A stretch of 57,246 nucleotides of DNA, from assembly GCF_000205165.1 (NCBI RefSeq), contig NZ_GL883826.1, positions 1 through 57,246 on the forward strand, in the 5' to 3' direction. The DNA is from Paraprevotella xylaniphila YIT 11841 (GTDB lineage: Bacteria > Bacteroidota > Bacteroidia > Bacteroidales > Bacteroidaceae). Shown here piece after piece: positions 1-8,183 of the stretch; positions within the stretch are counted from its first letter, which is position 1, and every line of letters begins with the position of its first letter. The notes below the pieces were generated by a model, which searched no databases, was not told the DNA's origin, and worked only from the letters and a program-made list of their open reading frames with translations. A program made the position numbers and the translations under genes.

Positions 1-144
1 CGGCCCATGCCGGGCGGGGGAACGGGTTTTATTCCCCGGGGGCTTCTGAAGGGAAAGCTTTATCTTTTACGTCTCCGAATTGTGCCCTGGTTTGTCACGT
101 TGGTATAATACCAGTTAGATACCGAGTGGAAAAGCCACGCAACT
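1..144. other. Left edge, no gene seen
   Basis: No open frame with recognisable similarity is visible here. The stretch is G/C-rich at its start (a CCCGGGGG-type run near 38) and then runs into the IS21-type end repeats. It may belong to a gene or element cut by the window edge. Confidence 0.4.
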
Positions 145-599
145 TTGACCCTTTTGGGCAATCAGGATTTGCCCACCTTTGGCTACAATATGATTGACCC
201 TTTAAAGTCCTGGTATTGGGGCAATATTATTTTACCCTTTTAAAATTTCTCGTTTTTCTTAGACCTTAACTTTCTCATACTTTCACCATATAACTTTATG
301 GTATGGGCTGTATGTATGATGCGGTCAAGGATTGCATCGGCTATTGTCGGTTCACCTACCATGTCATACCAGTTGGAGGACGGGTACTGCGATGTGATGA
401 TGACGGATTTCCGTTCATGCCTGTCCTCGATGATTTCAAGCAGTATGGGACGCTCCTTGGCGTCAAGCGGTACAATGAACAGGTCGTCAAGGATGAGTAA
501 CTGGCAGCGTTCAATCTTCTTGAGTTCCGTTTCAAGTGTACTGGAAAAACCACAGCGTGTTGCCCCCGTACGCCAAACGTCGTTGACCCTCGCGGCGAT
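145..599 (-). mobile_element. Truncated IS21-family element remnant
   Basis: This is the 3' part of an istB-like gene plus repeated end motifs. TTGACCC-type units occur at 145, 194 and 231 (degenerate), about 40-50 bp apart, as in the multiple terminal repeats of IS21-family ends. The transposase istA and the 5' half of istB are absent. Further TTGACCC units at 583 and 607 have the same orientation as those at 145-194, so they are not the matching opposite end. They more likely come from a second copy or a rearrangement. The complete IS1182-type element begins only about 30 bp further right. Confidence 0.55.
240..599 (-). pseudogene. istB-like ATPase, C-terminal fragment
   Basis: On the minus strand the frame reads a Walker B-like LLILDD followed by a block typical of IstB transposition helper ATPases (EIIEDRHERKSVIITSQYPS, then GEPTIADAILDRI). 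It stops at 240-242. The Walker A loop and the whole N-terminal region are missing, and the frame runs into a stop at 600-602. Only about 100-110 IstB residues remain, out of roughly 250 in an intact protein. IstB assists the IS21 transposase in target capture; this fragment cannot work alone. Residues upstream of about 545 do not look like IstB and are probably joined sequence. Confidence 0.65.
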
Positions 600-632
600 T
601 TAATCATTGACCCTTTTGTCTAAAATAAGAAA

Positions 633-2480
633 AAGAAGTTGTGTCAAAACGTTGGCACGACCTCTTTTATATTTTAAGTTCTGCTATATTTTCTTTTGGC
701 TATGCTGCTTTTTCCTCATGCATTTGGCAACAAGTTGCTATATTCCAATTATCTCGTGTTATAAATAGTCCCATAAACATATATTTGGCAACTGTAATGA
801 TCCCCTTTCCTTCTTTTATCAGTTTAGCACACATTTTTTTGATATTAAAGGCTATGGCAAAGAAAGCAAAGTCCATTGTAACCTTGTCTTTTCCCACATG
901 CCGGAATCTTCTGTATGCCATGTTGTATTTCATTTGTCCAAACACAGCCGCCGGTTCTATACACCTCCTGCCTCTACGCTTGATACCTTCTTCTGAGAGC
1001 AACCTTTCCCGTGCCTGCCGTTTGTATTGATTTAATCGGTGGTTGACTTCTATAATACGGTTCCCCCGGGCTTTAAAACAACTGCCACGCAAAGGGCAAC
1101 CTTCGCATCTTTTTGCTTTATACCGGGCACTTTCGGTGATGTATCCGCTCGCTGTCTTGTCACGTTTGGTTCCTATACGGTTCATGTGCTGTCCCATAGG
1201 ACAAACGTAATAATCCTCCCCCTCATTGTAATGGAGACTTTCGGCATGGAACGGGTTGGGAGTATAACGGGGACGCTGTTCTTTATGGAAGTAATTGTAC
1301 TTGATGAAGGCTTCTATCCCATTCTCCTGCATGAACCGGTAATTTTCTTCCGAACCGTAACCGGAGTCTGCCACACAGATATTCGGTAAACGGTTATAGC
1401 GGTACTGGAAAGAGTGGAAAAAAGGTATGAGGGTCAGTGTATCGGTAGGGTTGGGAAACAGACGGAAGTCCGTGATGAATTGGTTTTCAGTACCTATTTG
1501 CAGATTATATCCGGGTTTGGTCTGCCCGTTCTTCATGGCATCTTCTTTCATGCGCATGAATGTGGCACCAGGATCGGTCTTGGAATAGGAGTTACGTTCT
1601 CCAAGGGTATCAAGGTGATTGTCGTATTCTATCAGCTTGTCACGATACCCTTCAAGTTCCCTGGCCTGCTTCTTCTTTTCGCGCAGGGCTTCCTTTTCTT
1701 CCTTATCCTTTGTTGCAGGTTGGCGTTCCAGGGCTTCTTTAAGTTCATCCACTATGTCAGAGAGCCTGCAGGGAGTAAACTCCAGGGATGTGTCTTTTAT
1801 AGAGTTCTCCTGTGCAATGGCTTCATCCACCTGCTCCAAGAGAATACGGATTTTATCCATTAGTCTCGTACGGTTCCGTTCGACTCTCTTGCGCCAGACA
1901 AAAGTATATTTGTTGGCTTTGGATTCAATCTTTGTCCCGTCGATATACTCCACATCAAGGCTGATGAAACCTTTATCGGAAAGGACAAGAACCAACTGGG
2001 TAAATACATTATTTATTTCCTCCTTTACACGGTTACGAAAACGGTTGATCGTGATAAAATCCGGATGCTCATTACCGGCAAGCCAAATATAATGAATGTC
2101 ACGAAGGAGGTGCTTCTCTATTTTACGGCAAGAGTGGATATTATTCATATAGGCGTAGATTATCACCTTAAGCATCATTTTAGGATGATAAGGACAACGG
2201 CCCGTTTCCTTATAAAGCTTCTTGAAACTCTCAAGATTGAGATTGTCAATAACTGCATTCACGATGCGGACTGGGTCGTTCGCAGCTATGTTTTCATCAA
2301 TTCTTTGTGGAAAAAGAACGGTTTGGTTGGGAATGTAAGGACGAAAATGTAACTTTGCCATAACGAAAAACTTTATGCCTAAAGATACGAATACTTTGGG
2401 TAATAACAAAGCCCGGGCTTGAGAAAGTCTGGGCTTTGCGCATAAAAAAAGGCTGTGTCAGAGTTTTGACACAACCTCTT
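633..2480 (-). mobile_element. IS1182-family insertion sequence, apparently complete
   Basis: A single full-length transposase is flanked by imperfect terminal inverted repeats. The left end at 633-650 (AAGAAGTTGTGTCAAAAC) matches the reverse complement of the right end at 2463-2480 with 17 of 18 bases. The right end also forms a small hairpin (GTGTCA, then TGACAC). No clear target duplication could be identified by eye. The element lies next to tRNA-Phe, whose 3' end is 26 bp beyond its right end. Confidence 0.75.
700..2361 (-). CDS. IS1182-family transposase
   Basis: A DDE-type transposase of about 553 residues that cuts and moves its own element. The N-terminus (MAKLHFRPYIPNQ, then YHPKMMLKVIIYAYMNNIHS) is the DUF772-type region usual in IS1182/IS5-group transposases. 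An acidic position lies in DVEYIDGTKIES, and a Cys-rich cluster (CPMGQH, CEGCPLRGSC) precedes the C-terminal conserved EPAAVFGQMKYN with the third acidic residue. I chose the ATG at 2361. An upstream in-frame extension to 2409 adds 16 residues that look unlike the family, and it lies close to the terminal repeat. The frame is uninterrupted, so the element may be active. Confidence 0.85.
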   Translation of the reverse strand: MAKLHFRPYIPNQTVLFPQRIDENIAANDPVRIVNAVIDNLNLESFKKLYKETGRCPYHPKMMLKVIIYAYMNNIHSCRKIEKHLLRDIHYIWLAGNEHPDFITINRFRNRVKEEINNVFTQLVLVLSDKGFISLDVEYIDGTKIESKANKYTFVWRKRVERNRTRLMDKIRILLEQVDEAIAQENSIKDTSLEFTPCRLSDIVDELKEALERQPATKDKEEKEALREKKKQARELEGYRDKLIEYDNHLDTLGERNSYSKTDPGATFMRMKEDAMKNGQTKPGYNLQIGTENQFITDFRLFPNPTDTLTLIPFFHSFQYRYNRLPNICVADSGYGSEENYRFMQENGIEAFIKYNYFHKEQRPRYTPNPFHAESLHYNEGEDYYVCPMGQHMNRIGTKRDKTASGYITESARYKAKRCEGCPLRGSCFKARGNRIIEVNHRLNQYKRQARERLLSEEGIKRRGRRCIEPAAVFGQMKYNMAYRRFRHVGKDKVTMDFAFFAIAFNIKKMCAKLIKEGKGIITVAKYMFMGLFITRDNWNIATCCQMHEEKAA

Positions 2481-2505
2481 TACTGTATTTTGCTTTTCTT
2501 TGAAG

Positions 2506-2578
2506 TGGTGCCACCAGGAATCGAACCGGGGACACAAGGATTTTCAGTCCTTTGCTCTACCAACTGAGCTATGGCACC
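2506..2578 (-). tRNA. tRNA-Phe (GAA)
   Basis: A 73-nt cloverleaf on the minus strand. The acceptor stem GGTGCCA pairs with TGGCACC, the D arm is AGCTCAGTTGGTAGAGC, the anticodon loop is CTGAAAA with anticodon GAA, and the T arm contains GGTTCGATTCC. The 3' CCA is not encoded (the next bases read CTT). It is transcribed away from tRNA-Pro, from a promoter at about 2602-2609. Confidence 0.96.
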
Positions 2579-2601
2579 GACTTACTTCGGTTTTGCGAGT
2601 G

Positions 2602-2609
2602 CAAAGGTA
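2602..2609 (-). promoter_or_regulatory. Bacteroidetes -7 promoter element for tRNA-Phe
   Basis: The minus strand reads TACCTTTG, a match to the TAnnTTTG -7 consensus, 24 bp upstream of the tRNA-Phe 5' end. The following leader sequence is the same as that before tRNA-Pro. Confidence 0.65.
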
Positions 2610-2682
2610 AGGCAAAAAGAGGTTCAAACAAAATATTCCAAGAAAAAACTACGAATATTTTTTTTGTTTCAGAAAAAAACTC

Positions 2683-2690
2683 TATCTTTG
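2683..2690 (+). promoter_or_regulatory. Bacteroidetes -7 promoter element for tRNA-Pro
   Basis: TATCTTTG matches TAnnTTTG and lies 12 bp before the tRNA-Pro gene. The adjacent TTTGCACTCGCAAAA is an inverted copy of the tRNA-Phe promoter/leader. Confidence 0.65.
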
Positions 2691-2701
2691 CACTCGCAAA
2701 A

Positions 2702-2774
2702 CGGAAAGTAGCGCAGTTGGTAGCGCACTACGTTCGGGACGTAGGGGTCGGGCGTTCGAATCGCCTCTTTCCGA
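2702..2774 (+). tRNA. tRNA-Pro (CGG)
   Basis: A 73-nt cloverleaf. The acceptor CGGAAAG pairs with CTTTCCG, the anticodon stem CTACG/CGTAG closes loop TTCGGGA (anticodon CGG), and the T arm is GGCGTTCGAATCGCC. CCA is not encoded. A strong intrinsic terminator follows at once. Confidence 0.95.
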
Positions 2775-2778
2775 CATG

Positions 2779-2811
2779 AAGGCTTAATTCGTATAGGATT
2801 AAGCCTTTTTT
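2779..2811 (+). terminator. Intrinsic terminator after tRNA-Pro
   Basis: A perfect 10-bp stem AAGGCTTAAT/ATTAAGCCTT with a 9-nt loop, then a T run to 2811. It is near-symmetric, so it could also stop the converging receptor gene that ends at 2821. Confidence 0.85.
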
Positions 2812-2820
2812 GTTGATTTC

Positions 2821-4731
2821 CTAAAAGCTGAAATTGACACCTCCCATAAAAGTGGCTTTGGGCATCGGGTAGCCGGATATGATTTCGTAACGTTGCGCTA
2901 GTAAGTTTTCTCCACGAAGCCAAAGGGCAAGGTTGCGAGTGGCCTGGAACATTCCGCGAATATTCCACAAAACAAAATTTTCTGAGGTCTCATCGCCTTT
3001 CCCGTTTACCTTCACGTTCGTATAAAGACCTTGTATATATTGTACGCCGGAGGACAACAGCCATTTCTTTTTTGAAAAGGAAATGCCGACATATAACTTG
3101 TTTTCCGGTGCCGTTACGACAGGATGTTCCATGTGCAGGTAACTGTAGTTGGCGTCGGCCGACCATGTTTTGGATATACGGTATGCCATTTGTATTTCAA
3201 ATCCGGCATTCTTGATTTTTCCCGTATTTACGTTCATCATGCGATGGTCAATGGAAGCCGTGGTAATCATGTTTTTACCGTTGATGTAGAAAAGGTTGAA
3301 GCCATAGGACAGGCGATTGTCAAGCAACCGTTGGTTGAATGCAAGTTCATAGTTCCACATGCTTTCTGCTTTCAAATCCGGGTTGGCTGTTCCCCACATG
3401 AACATTTCGCGGATGAGCGGATAACGGAAACCTTTGCTGGCTGTAAGTTTGATTTCAGCGTTTTTCGGAACTTGAAAGGCCAGGCCAGTTTGCGGAATCC
3501 ATTCGGTTCCCGCCTGACCATGGTGGTCTATGCGGAGGCCGGCATTCCACGTCATCCACGAGCCGATTCTCTGGCGAAAGTCTATATAACCGGCGATTTC
3601 ATTATGTTGCTTGTCTACGATGTCCTTACGTTCTCCTTTTTGCGGACCTTCTACGAACTTGTTCCATGCTTCTCCGCCAAAGTGGTACCAGTCTATTCCG
3701 GCGGTCAGCAGGTTGCCTCGGAAAAGCTGTGAATTTTGATACCACGATACCCCCATCATATTGTCACGGGAGTGGAAACGGTAAGGCAATGGGCTTTCTC
3801 CTTCGCTCGGGGCATAGCCGTCATTGATTTTATGACGTCCCCAGTTGTAGAAAAAACTCAATCTCCCGGAAGTCTTTTCATAATGGTTCTCCAAAGCGAA
3901 AGACGTCATTCCCCGCGTGATGTTTTGGTCGGCGTCCAGTAACGGTTGGCTGACTTCACCCGGTTGTGAAGCATTAAAGTGGGTGATGTTCACGTCCGCT
4001 TCGGCTTTCCACTTTGAGGACAGCTCATATCCGAGTTTGGCATACCCGCCATATTGCTCGAAACCCATGTCTGCACGGTGTCCGTCGGTACGATTGTACG
4101 ATCCGCTGACGATGTTGGTGAATCGTCCTTTACGGATACGGTTGGTGGCTTCCGTTTGGAGCGTGTTGTAGGAACCGTAACCGACGTGGGCATGGGTGCT
4201 TATGCCTTCTGTCTGCATTTTCCTGGTGATGATATTAATGACTCCTCCCATCGCATTCGAACCGTATAAAACAGAAGCCGGGCCACGCAGTATTTCCACC
4301 TTCTCGGCCATTAAGGACTGGTAGGCATCAGCTATGGGATGCCCCATTAAACCCATGTACTGAGGATGTCCGTCTATCAAGACCATCAGCCTGCCGGAGC
4401 TTCCGCTGATGCCTCTCAAATTTATTTCTCCGGCAGCTCCGCCCGATACGCCGTATCCCATGATTCCGCGCGAGGAGACGAAAAGCCCCGGAACTTGCTC
4501 CGTCAGTATCGGAAGCAGCGAGGGCGTGTTGGCCTGTTCTATTTGTTTACGGTCTATGACGGAAACCGTAGCAGGGAGTTGTGCGGCATCGGTCTCATTT
4601 CGCGTGCCTGTCACTACGACTTCGTCCAAGGAACGGTCCTTTGGGGCGTTGCCCGTTTCTATTTGTGCTGCTGCGAATGGGGAATATAACATTCCTCCGG
4701 CTAGCAGGGATATGGCGAATGGCCTTTTCAT
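2821..4731 (-). CDS. TonB-dependent outer-membrane receptor (BtuB/FepA-like)
   Basis: A 636-residue outer-membrane active transporter. A signal peptide (MKRPFAISLLAGGML, cut near AAAQ) is followed by a TonB-box-like segment SLDEVVVTGTR. The plug domain includes VSVIDRKQIEQ, EILRGPASVLYGSNAMGG and GVINIITRK. The rest is a beta-barrel ending in the terminal aromatic GGVNFSF expected for BAM-dependent insertion. There is no SusC-type N-terminal carboxypeptidase-like extension and no SusD partner, so a metal-chelate, haem or cobalamin-type substrate is more likely than a glycan. The substrate cannot be read from sequence. The start at 4731 is preferred over an in-frame ATG at 4887, because it begins the signal peptide and lies just after a TAnnTTTG promoter at 4755-4762. 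Confidence 0.85.
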   Translation of the reverse strand: MKRPFAISLLAGGMLYSPFAAAQIETGNAPKDRSLDEVVVTGTRNETDAAQLPATVSVIDRKQIEQANTPSLLPILTEQVPGLFVSSRGIMGYGVSGGAAGEINLRGISGSSGRLMVLIDGHPQYMGLMGHPIADAYQSLMAEKVEILRGPASVLYGSNAMGGVINIITRKMQTEGISTHAHVGYGSYNTLQTEATNRIRKGRFTNIVSGSYNRTDGHRADMGFEQYGGYAKLGYELSSKWKAEADVNITHFNASQPGEVSQPLLDADQNITRGMTSFALENHYEKTSGRLSFFYNWGRHKINDGYAPSEGESPLPYRFHSRDNMMGVSWYQNSQLFRGNLLTAGIDWYHFGGEAWNKFVEGPQKGERKDIVDKQHNEIAGYIDFRQRIGSWMTWNAGLRIDHHGQAGTEWIPQTGLAFQVPKNAEIKLTASKGFRYPLIREMFMWGTANPDLKAESMWNYELAFNQRLLDNRLSYGFNLFYINGKNMITTASIDHRMMNVNTGKIKNAGFEIQMAYRISKTWSADANYSYLHMEHPVVTAPENKLYVGISFSKKKWLLSSGVQYIQGLYTNVKVNGKGDETSENFVLWNIRGMFQATRNLALWLRGENLLAQRYEIISGYPMPKATFMGGVNFSF

Positions 4732-4754
4732 AACTTTTTGATTTTTAGATGAAG

Positions 4755-4762
4755 CAAAGTTA
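4755..4762 (-). promoter_or_regulatory. Promoter -7 element for the TonB receptor
   Basis: The minus strand reads TAACTTTG (TAnnTTTG consensus), 24 bp before the ATG at 4731. This supports the shorter start. No cobalamin riboswitch or Fur-like palindrome was recognised upstream. Confidence 0.6.
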
Positions 4763-4850
4763 ACCGGAACTATTGGATAATGTATTACCTCAGCCACGGA
4801 TAGAACAACCATTTTTACCTTGTGGGATATGGTTTTGTCGTTTTGCTGAG

Positions 4851-4895
4851 GAGCGTATATATGCGGAGCGGATGGTCGTGGACGCATATACGCTC
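4851..4895 (-). terminator. Hairpin after the uracil-DNA glycosylase gene
   Basis: GAGCGTATATATGCG at 4851 and CGCATATACGCTC ending at 4895 form a long near-perfect stem that starts directly after the TAA of ung. There is no T run, so it may be a processing or REP-like structure, not a classical terminator. Confidence 0.5.
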
Positions 4896-5558
4896 TTACC
4901 AGTCTATTTCTTGAATCCCGTTGCTTTTTAAATAGGCATTGGCTTTGCTGAAGTGCTTGCAGCCTAAAAAGCCATGTTCGGCAGAACGCGGTGAGGGATG
5001 TGCGGCTTCCAATATCAGATGTTTTTTCCCGTCAATCAGGTTCTTTTTGGCTTTTGCATAGTTTCCCCATAGCATGAAAACCAGATGTTCCCGTTCCTCG
5101 CTGAGCTTGCGGATGACGGCATCGGTGAACGTTTCCCATCCTACGTTGCGGTGGGAACCGGTTTTGTATGCCCTTACCGTCAGTACGGAGTTCAAGGAGA
5201 ACACGCCCTGTTCGACCCAACGGTCTAAGTTGCCGGAAGCCGGGACGGGTTTTCCTAAATCCTGATGGATTTCCTGGAAGATGTTGGCTAAAGAGCCGGG
5301 GATGGGGATTCCGTCCGGGACGGAAAAGCAGACGCCATAATATTGCCCGGGAGTGGGGTAAGGGTCTTGCCCGAGTATGACAACCTTCACCTTTTCGAAA
5401 GGACAGGCATTAAAAATGTAAAAGATACGGGAACCCGGAGGCAGCACGTGGGCACGGGCGTATTCGTTCCGCACGAAAGCGGTGAGCCTCTCGAAATAAG
5501 GCTTGTCGAACTCTTCCTGCAAGCGTAGCCGCCAACTTTCTTCAATTTTCACTTTCAT
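4896..5558 (-). CDS. ung: Uracil-DNA glycosylase, Ung2 type
   Basis: A 220-residue family 1 uracil-DNA glycosylase, which removes uracil from DNA to start base-excision repair. The water-activating loop reads GQDPYP (residues 63-68, Asp65 as the catalytic base) and the C-terminal loop reads HPSPRSAEHGF. Two positions differ from the E. coli enzyme: GQDPYH has Pro for His, and HPSPL has Arg for the intercalating Leu. From memory, Bacteroides species carry a second Ung copy (Ung2) with this kind of motif. The start MKVKIEESW at 5558 was chosen over an upstream frame to 5663, because a promoter lies at 5587-5594. Confidence 0.9.
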   Translation of the reverse strand: MKVKIEESWRLRLQEEFDKPYFERLTAFVRNEYARAHVLPPGSRIFYIFNACPFEKVKVVILGQDPYPTPGQYYGVCFSVPDGIPIPGSLANIFQEIHQDLGKPVPASGNLDRWVEQGVFSLNSVLTVRAYKTGSHRNVGWETFTDAVIRKLSEEREHLVFMLWGNYAKAKKNLIDGKKHLILEAAHPSPRSAEHGFLGCKHFSKANAYLKSNGIQEIDW

Positions 5559-5586
5559 AGTACGATGTGAGTTTGCTTGTTTCGGG

Positions 5587-5594
5587 CAAAGATA
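5587..5594 (-). promoter_or_regulatory. Promoter -7 element for ung
   Basis: The minus strand reads TATCTTTG (TAnnTTTG), 29 bp before the ATG at 5558. Confidence 0.6.
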
Positions 5595-5740
5595 AGCAAA
5601 AATGTGTGTTTTCCTTGGTTTGTTTTTTAAAAAGAATGAAAATGATTCCATACGTTTTGCCAATGTGCCCTTTTTCCGTTAAATTAGAAGAATGAAACGG
5701 TTGTTTCGTTTTTTGTGTGTAACCCTAAAATAGAATATGT

Positions 5741-7864
5741 ATGAAGCAAAAGAATAAAGCGGTTACCCTGCATGAGGTCAGGCTGTTATTCGAAAATAAA
5801 TTTCCAGAATTGCTCGCCGGGGCTGTAGACAGCCCGGACGAGGCCTCTTTCCGTCAAAAGATAGACGCTTATTTGTCGGATGCGTCGTGGAATGCGGAAG
5901 GGGTGCGGGTGGTAAGGCGTTTGTTGGAGTATGACGGCCGGGTCGTTCATGAACTTTCGGTCGGGGAAGACGTGAAGGTGGAGACCCTTGACTTGTTGTG
6001 GCGTTTCTTGTCCGGACGTATGGAGGGAGAGGAGATTTCTCCGGATTTTGCGCTCGAATTGTACCACCAGTTTTCCAGATTGCATGCCGCCCCTTCCGGC
6101 GTGCCGGAGAAAGAGGATGTGCTCCGGTGGATGCGTCGTTGGCCGGACGGGCTGAATGAACAGGTGAGGGCCATCCGTGAGGCGAACAAAGAGAGGATTA
6201 TGGCGTTGTTGGTCCGGAAGATAGAACATCGTCCGGCTTCTTCCGGACGCTATGTGTTTCCGGAAGGGTGTGGCGAGGCGGAAAAGCTCGGATGGGTGCG
6301 CCAGTGGTGGGGCGAAGCCCGTTTCCATTTGTCTATGGCCGTAAAAAGCGCCGCCGAACTGAACCGGATGTTGGGCGGTACGCTTTCTGGCGAGACGATG
6401 CGCGTTTACCAACAGGCGCAGGAAAAAGGGATTCCCGTTTTTGTTACGCCTTATTACCTTTCCTTGTTGAATCCTACCGGGAAAGGCTACGACGACGCGG
6501 CCATCCGCAGCTATGTCATTTATTCGTCCCGCCTGGTCGAGACGTTCGGTGGCATCCGCGCATGGGAACGTGAGGACATCGTCGAGGAAGGCAAGCCGAA
6601 CGTGGCCGGTTGGTTGCTGCCCGGCGGGCATAACATCCACCGCCGTTATCCCGAAGTGGCCATCTTAATCCCCGACACGATGGGGCGCGCTTGCGGAGGC
6701 TTGTGCGCTTCCTGCCAACGGATGTACGACTTCCAAAGCCGGAGGCTGAACTTCGAGCTGGAGAAATTGAAGCCGAAAGAAAATTGGAACACCCGCCTGC
6801 GGAAGCTGATGGACTATTTCGAACACGACACGCAGATACGCGACATCCTGATAACGGGAGGAGACGCGCTGATGAGCCGCAATGCCACGTTGCGCAACAT
6901 CCTGGATGCCGTCTGCAAGATGGCCGTCCGCAAACGGCAGGCTAACCTGTCCCGTCCCGATGGAGAGAAGTATGCGGAATTGCAACGTGTCCGTCTGGGG
7001 ACGCGTTTGCCGGTGTACTTGCCGATGCGTGTGGACGACGAACTGTTGGACATCCTGCGCGATTTCAGGCAGAAAGCCGCAGAGGCGGGCATCACCCAAC
7101 TTTTCGTGCAGACGCATTTCCAGTCGCCTTTGGAGGTCACGCCCGAGTCGCGGGAGGCCATCCGGAGGATACTGTCTACCGGATGGGCGGTCACGAACCA
7201 GTTGGTCTACAACGTGGCGGCTTCGCGCCGGGGGCATACGGCAAAACTGCGGAAGGTGCTGAACAGCCTGGGTGTGATTTGTTATTACACGTTCACCGTG
7301 AAAGGCTTTGAGGAGAATTATGAGGTCTTCGCCCCGAATGCCCGTTCCTTGCAGGAAAGTGCCGAGGAGAAAGCATGGGGGCGTCTGGCACCGGAGGCTG
7401 AGCACGACTTTCTGGAAAGCCTGGGCGGCGCACCGGACAAGGCCGTGGCCGTCCGGCAGTTTTGTGCCGCGCACGACGTGCCTTTCCTGGCTACGGATCG
7501 TAGTGTGCTCAATCTGCCCGGCATCGGCAAAAGCATGTCTTTCGCTTTGGTGGGAGTGGACGCCAAGGGACGCCGCATCTTGCGGTTCGACCACGACCGC
7601 ACCCGTAGGCACAGCCCGATAATCGACCGTGTCCGCGAAGTGTATATCCGGGAGAACAAGCCGGTCTACCGTTACTTGTTGCAGTTGCAGGACATGGGAG
7701 AAGATATGGGTGAGTATGAAACGCTTTGGGCATATACCGAAGGCGAGACCGAGCGTCGCTTCCCGTTTTTTGAATATCCGGTTCCGGATTTCAGCGTGAC
7801 GGGCCGTTATACGAATCTGGATGTGGGGGAAGACGAAGTCCGGGACCTCCGGCCTGACAGGTAA
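5741..7864 (+). CDS. KamA-family radical SAM protein (lysine 2,3-aminomutase-like), 707 aa
   Basis: A large radical SAM enzyme related to lysine 2,3-aminomutase. The [4Fe-4S]/SAM motif is Cys318-x3-Cys322-x2-Cys325 (ACGGLCASC), followed by the SAM-binding ILITGGDAL. Around residues 440-520 are strands typical of the KamA barrel (FVQTHFQSPLEVTPES, VTNQLVYNVAA). The C-terminal LNLPGIGKS region is where the PLP-binding Lys lies in the family. The protein is much longer than KamA proper (about 420 aa): the first 300 residues are an extra domain I do not recognise. Similar long forms are known in Bacteroidetes without assigned function. It stands alone between ung (divergent) and trpB2 (convergent). 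Substrate unknown. Confidence 0.8.
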   Translation: MKQKNKAVTLHEVRLLFENKFPELLAGAVDSPDEASFRQKIDAYLSDASWNAEGVRVVRRLLEYDGRVVHELSVGEDVKVETLDLLWRFLSGRMEGEEISPDFALELYHQFSRLHAAPSGVPEKEDVLRWMRRWPDGLNEQVRAIREANKERIMALLVRKIEHRPASSGRYVFPEGCGEAEKLGWVRQWWGEARFHLSMAVKSAAELNRMLGGTLSGETMRVYQQAQEKGIPVFVTPYYLSLLNPTGKGYDDAAIRSYVIYSSRLVETFGGIRAWEREDIVEEGKPNVAGWLLPGGHNIHRRYPEVAILIPDTMGRACGGLCASCQRMYDFQSRRLNFELEKLKPKENWNTRLRKLMDYFEHDTQIRDILITGGDALMSRNATLRNILDAVCKMAVRKRQANLSRPDGEKYAELQRVRLGTRLPVYLPMRVDDELLDILRDFRQKAAEAGITQLFVQTHFQSPLEVTPESREAIRRILSTGWAVTNQLVYNVAASRRGHTAKLRKVLNSLGVICYYTFTVKGFEENYEVFAPNARSLQESAEEKAWGRLAPEAEHDFLESLGGAPDKAVAVRQFCAAHDVPFLATDRSVLNLPGIGKSMSFALVGVDAKGRRILRFDHDRTRRHSPIIDRVREVYIRENKPVYRYLLQLQDMGEDMGEYETLWAYTEGETERRFPFFEYPVPDFSVTGRYTNLDVGEDEVRDLRPDR

Positions 7865-7945
7865 GCAACCTCATTTTGTTCGAATCTTTTATTCTTTCGC
7901 GTATGGATGCCTAACTTGTTGTAAATCTGCGCGAAAGATACTGCG

Positions 7946-8018
7946 AAATCAATCTCCGTAGATTTGAAAATCAATCTCAGCCGAACGATTTTTCGTTCGG
8001 CTGAGATTGATTTCTCGT
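7946..8018. repeat. Dispersed palindromic repeat, copy 1
   Basis: It contains a perfect 20-bp inverted repeat (7968-7987 with 7994-8013, core ATCTCAGCCGAACG) separated by 6 nt, preceded by a half-unit AAATCAATCTCCG at 7946. The same units recur at 38559-38652. It lies between convergent genes and could serve as a bidirectional terminator. Confidence 0.7.
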
Positions 8019-8094
8019 TCTGCGCCAAATGATTTTGCAGCTTCCTGAGACCCCGTTTTGTCCGACTTTAATACTTTGGCTTCGTGCCTGTAAA

Positions 8095-8152
8095 CAAGCG
8101 TCCATGCCTCTTCGCCTTCGTAATCGGAAGGGCGAAAGGGCATGGACGCTTG
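8095..8152. repeat. Long nested hairpin between convergent genes
   Basis: Outer arms CAAGCGTCCATGCC (8095-8108) and GGCATGGACGCTTG (8139-8152) are a perfect 14-bp inverted repeat, with an inner TTCGCC/GGCGAA stem. It lies 32 bp past the 3' end of trpB2 and may terminate transcription from both sides. No T run is seen. Confidence 0.6.
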
Positions 8153-8183
8153 ATATGTTGCCGGATAGGCCGGATTCGTTGGT

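Noticed and set aside
298-603. A 101-codon plus-strand frame at the left edge
   Set aside because: The reverse strand reads a recognisable IstB C-terminus, so the plus frame is a shadow.
4764-4850. Cobalamin riboswitch upstream of the TonB receptor
   Set aside because: The spacer is too short, and the conserved B12-box sequence was not found.
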